Assembly (NCBI GenBank): GCA_003731675.1
Contig: RCNQ01000284.1
Span: 1 to 6,209 of the forward strand
From: Bacteroidetes/Chlorobi group bacterium ChocPot_Mid
GTDB lineage: Bacteria > Bacteroidota > Ignavibacteria > Kapaibacteriales > UBA2268
Length of the DNA stretch: 6,209 nucleotides
Direction: 5' to 3'
Part shown: positions 5,686-6,209 of the stretch, in pieces
How the letters are laid out: every line of letters starts with the position of its first letter
Numbering within the stretch: position 1 is the first letter of the stretch
Position numbers and translations under genes: made by a program
Notes under the pieces: generated by a model
Databases searched by the model: none
Seen by the model: only the letters and a program-made list of their open reading frames with translations
Told to the model about the DNA's origin: nothing

Positions 5686-5934
5686 ATGGCTGTGGAACTT
5701 GCCAAAGTGAAAGATACCATGTTCAAACTCGTTAGTGAGAGCGCAGGTATGAAAAAATGGAAAGCTACCGACCTTCACAAATCTTGTGAGGAATTGTTCG
5801 GCGACGAGTACGACAAAAGAAAAGAAGGAAAGGAAGCAATCAAAGAATTGATTGAAGAAGGTAAATTGGTTTACACTTACTTTGGAGGTAGCTATATCGA
5901 AGTTCCTCACAAAGAAGGCGCAGCCAATGAATAA
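5686..5934 (+). CDS. dsrD: DsrD, winged-helix activator of dissimilatory sulfite reductase
   Basis: This 82-residue basic/acidic protein directly follows dsrB, where dsrD lies in sulfate reducers, and is close to the family length of about 75-80. Predicted helices at about 4-20 (ELAKVKDTMFKLV), 26-38 and 45-58 are followed by a beta-hairpin 'wing' at 59-73 (GKLVYTYFGGSYIEV), matching the winged-helix fold. DsrD was long thought to bind DNA but has been shown to act as an allosteric activator of DsrAB sulfite reduction. Its presence is widely used as a marker of reductive Dsr metabolism. It has no cysteine cluster; the single C34 is not part of a motif. The start at 5686 has AGGAG seven bases upstream. 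It diverges clearly from the Desulfovibrio sequence as I recall it, so the call rests on position, length and fold pattern together. No dsrN or dsrC follows inside the window. Confidence 0.85.
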   Translation: MAVELAKVKDTMFKLVSESAGMKKWKATDLHKSCEELFGDEYDKRKEGKEAIKELIEEGKLVYTYFGGSYIEVPHKEGAANE

Positions 5935-5939
5935 ATATC

Positions 5940-5964
5940 TTATCCGATAGTAATTATCGGTTAA
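5940..5964 (+). terminator. Terminator-like hairpin after dsrD
   Basis: CCGATA (5944-5949) pairs with TATCGG (5955-5960) around a five-base loop. Beyond one mismatch, 5940-5942 pair with 5962-5964. The stem begins a few bases past the dsrD stop and is followed by a loosely T-rich stretch (5968-5979). The stem is short and the T-run is broken, so termination may be partial. It is a plausible end of the dsrABD message. Confidence 0.4.
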
Positions 5965-5979
5965 CGATTATTTGATTTT

Positions 5980-6066
5980 AACCATTTCCTCCTTCGGTGT
6001 ACATCCTTCCGTAGCTCCGAAAATTAAGGGTTCATACCAGCCCTTGGCACTGAAGGAGGAGAGGTT
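5980..6066. repeat. Structured palindromic element downstream of dsrD
   Basis: Bases 5988-5999 (CCTCCTTCGGTG) pair with 6048-6059 (CACTGAAGGAGG) over 12 positions with one G-U. The stem continues outward through 5985-5987 with 6060-6062 and, past one bulged A, 5980-5983 with 6063-6066, about 19 pairs in all. The 48-base interior contains a second hairpin, AAGGG (6026-6030) with CCCTT (6041-6045) around a ten-base loop, and a weak third arm near 6007-6021. The shape is like a three-way junction. It is richer in G and C than its surroundings and non-coding. It may be a REP/MITE-like dispersed repeat, a bidirectional terminator or a structured RNA; the sequence alone does not decide. Confidence 0.5.
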
Positions 6067-6069
6067 TTA

Positions 6070-6095
6070 TAGAAGATAGAAAATAGAAGATAGAA
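6070..6095 (+). repeat. Short purine-rich direct repeat
   Basis: The 12-mer TAGAAGATAGAA occurs at 6070-6081 and again at 6084-6095, a 14-base period, and is followed by further A/G-rich sequence. It abuts the palindromic element at 5980-6066. Low-complexity A/G tracts like this are common between genes in AT-rich bacteria, and no function is implied. Confidence 0.6.
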
Positions 6096-6120
6096 GTTAA
6101 AAAGTTGAAAATTAGGATGT

Positions 6121-6143
6121 AAGAGATTGGCGGAACTCTTTTT
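6121..6143 (+). terminator. Weak terminator-like hairpin near the window end
   Basis: AAGAG (6121-6125) pairs with CTCTT (6136-6140). Past a bulged A, TT (6127-6128) pairs with AA (6134-6135), leaving a GGCGG loop. A T-run (6139-6143) overlaps and follows the right arm. The stem is AT-rich and no gene ends nearby on the + strand other than dsrD about 190 bases upstream, so this is a low-confidence call. From here to base 6209 nothing else is recognisable. Confidence 0.25.
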
Positions 6144-6209
6144 GTAGAATTTAATAAGTTATTTTGTTAATTTCAGCAAAAATGGTTTTAGCTTAGTTCT
6201 TTAATAATT

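Noticed and set aside
5996..6047. Checked the structured element for self-cleaving ribozyme cores (hammerhead CTGATGA with GAAA)
   Set aside because: A GAAA is present but no CTGATGA core is seen on either strand, so a hammerhead is not supported.
6141..6176. Possible Bacteroidota-type promoter (TTTG ... TATTTTG) near the window end
   Set aside because: The -7 part does not fit TAnnTTTG in full and no downstream gene is visible in the window to support it.

Overview
The window is a compact, single-strand stretch of dissimilatory sulfur-metabolism genes from an AT-rich bacterium. In order on the + strand it holds the 3' end of aprA (APS reductase alpha subunit), a small Ogr/Delta-like zinc-finger protein, a YkgJ-type cysteine-cluster protein, qmoC (membrane subunit of the quinone-interacting oxidoreductase), dsrA, dsrB and dsrD. 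The last 275 bases carry no gene, only repeats and foldable elements. DsrD together with intact DsrAB catalytic residues points to reduction of sulfate or sulfite rather than sulfur oxidation. The AT-rich composition and A-rich leaders before the start codons would suit a Bacteroidota/Chlorobi-related lineage such as Kapabacteria or Ignavibacteria. That placement is an inference from general style, not a demonstrated phylogenetic result.

Layout. Bases 3-713 are the end of aprA, cut only by the window edge. A strong hairpin with a T-rich tail (724-766) follows and probably ends the apr transcript. Bases 767-889 hold a nested inverted repeat (778-869) and a possible promoter. From 890 to 5934 six genes run in the same direction with gaps of 21-67 bases, consistent with one transcript: zinc-finger protein, YkgJ-like protein, qmoC, dsrA, dsrB, dsrD. 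After dsrD come a short terminator-like hairpin (5944-5960), a larger foldable element with a long imperfect stem (5980-6066), a short A/G-rich direct repeat (6070-6095) and another weak terminator-like hairpin (6121-6143).

How the genes work together. AprAB reduces APS to sulfite and AMP. The Qmo complex, of which QmoC is the membrane and cytochrome b part, is the expected electron route from menaquinol to AprAB. DsrAB reduces sulfite, with DsrD as an activator of that enzyme. The two small cysteine-bearing proteins between aprA and qmoC have no established role in the pathway. Their position suggests an accessory role, for example in metal or Fe-S handling or regulation, but this is inference.

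Most unusual are the isolated qmoC, which lacks adjacent qmoA and qmoB and is coupled to dsrABD; the two uncharacterised cysteine proteins embedded in the pathway locus; and the two structured intergenic elements (778-869 and 5980-6066). No CRISPR array, transposase gene, tRNA or rRNA was seen.
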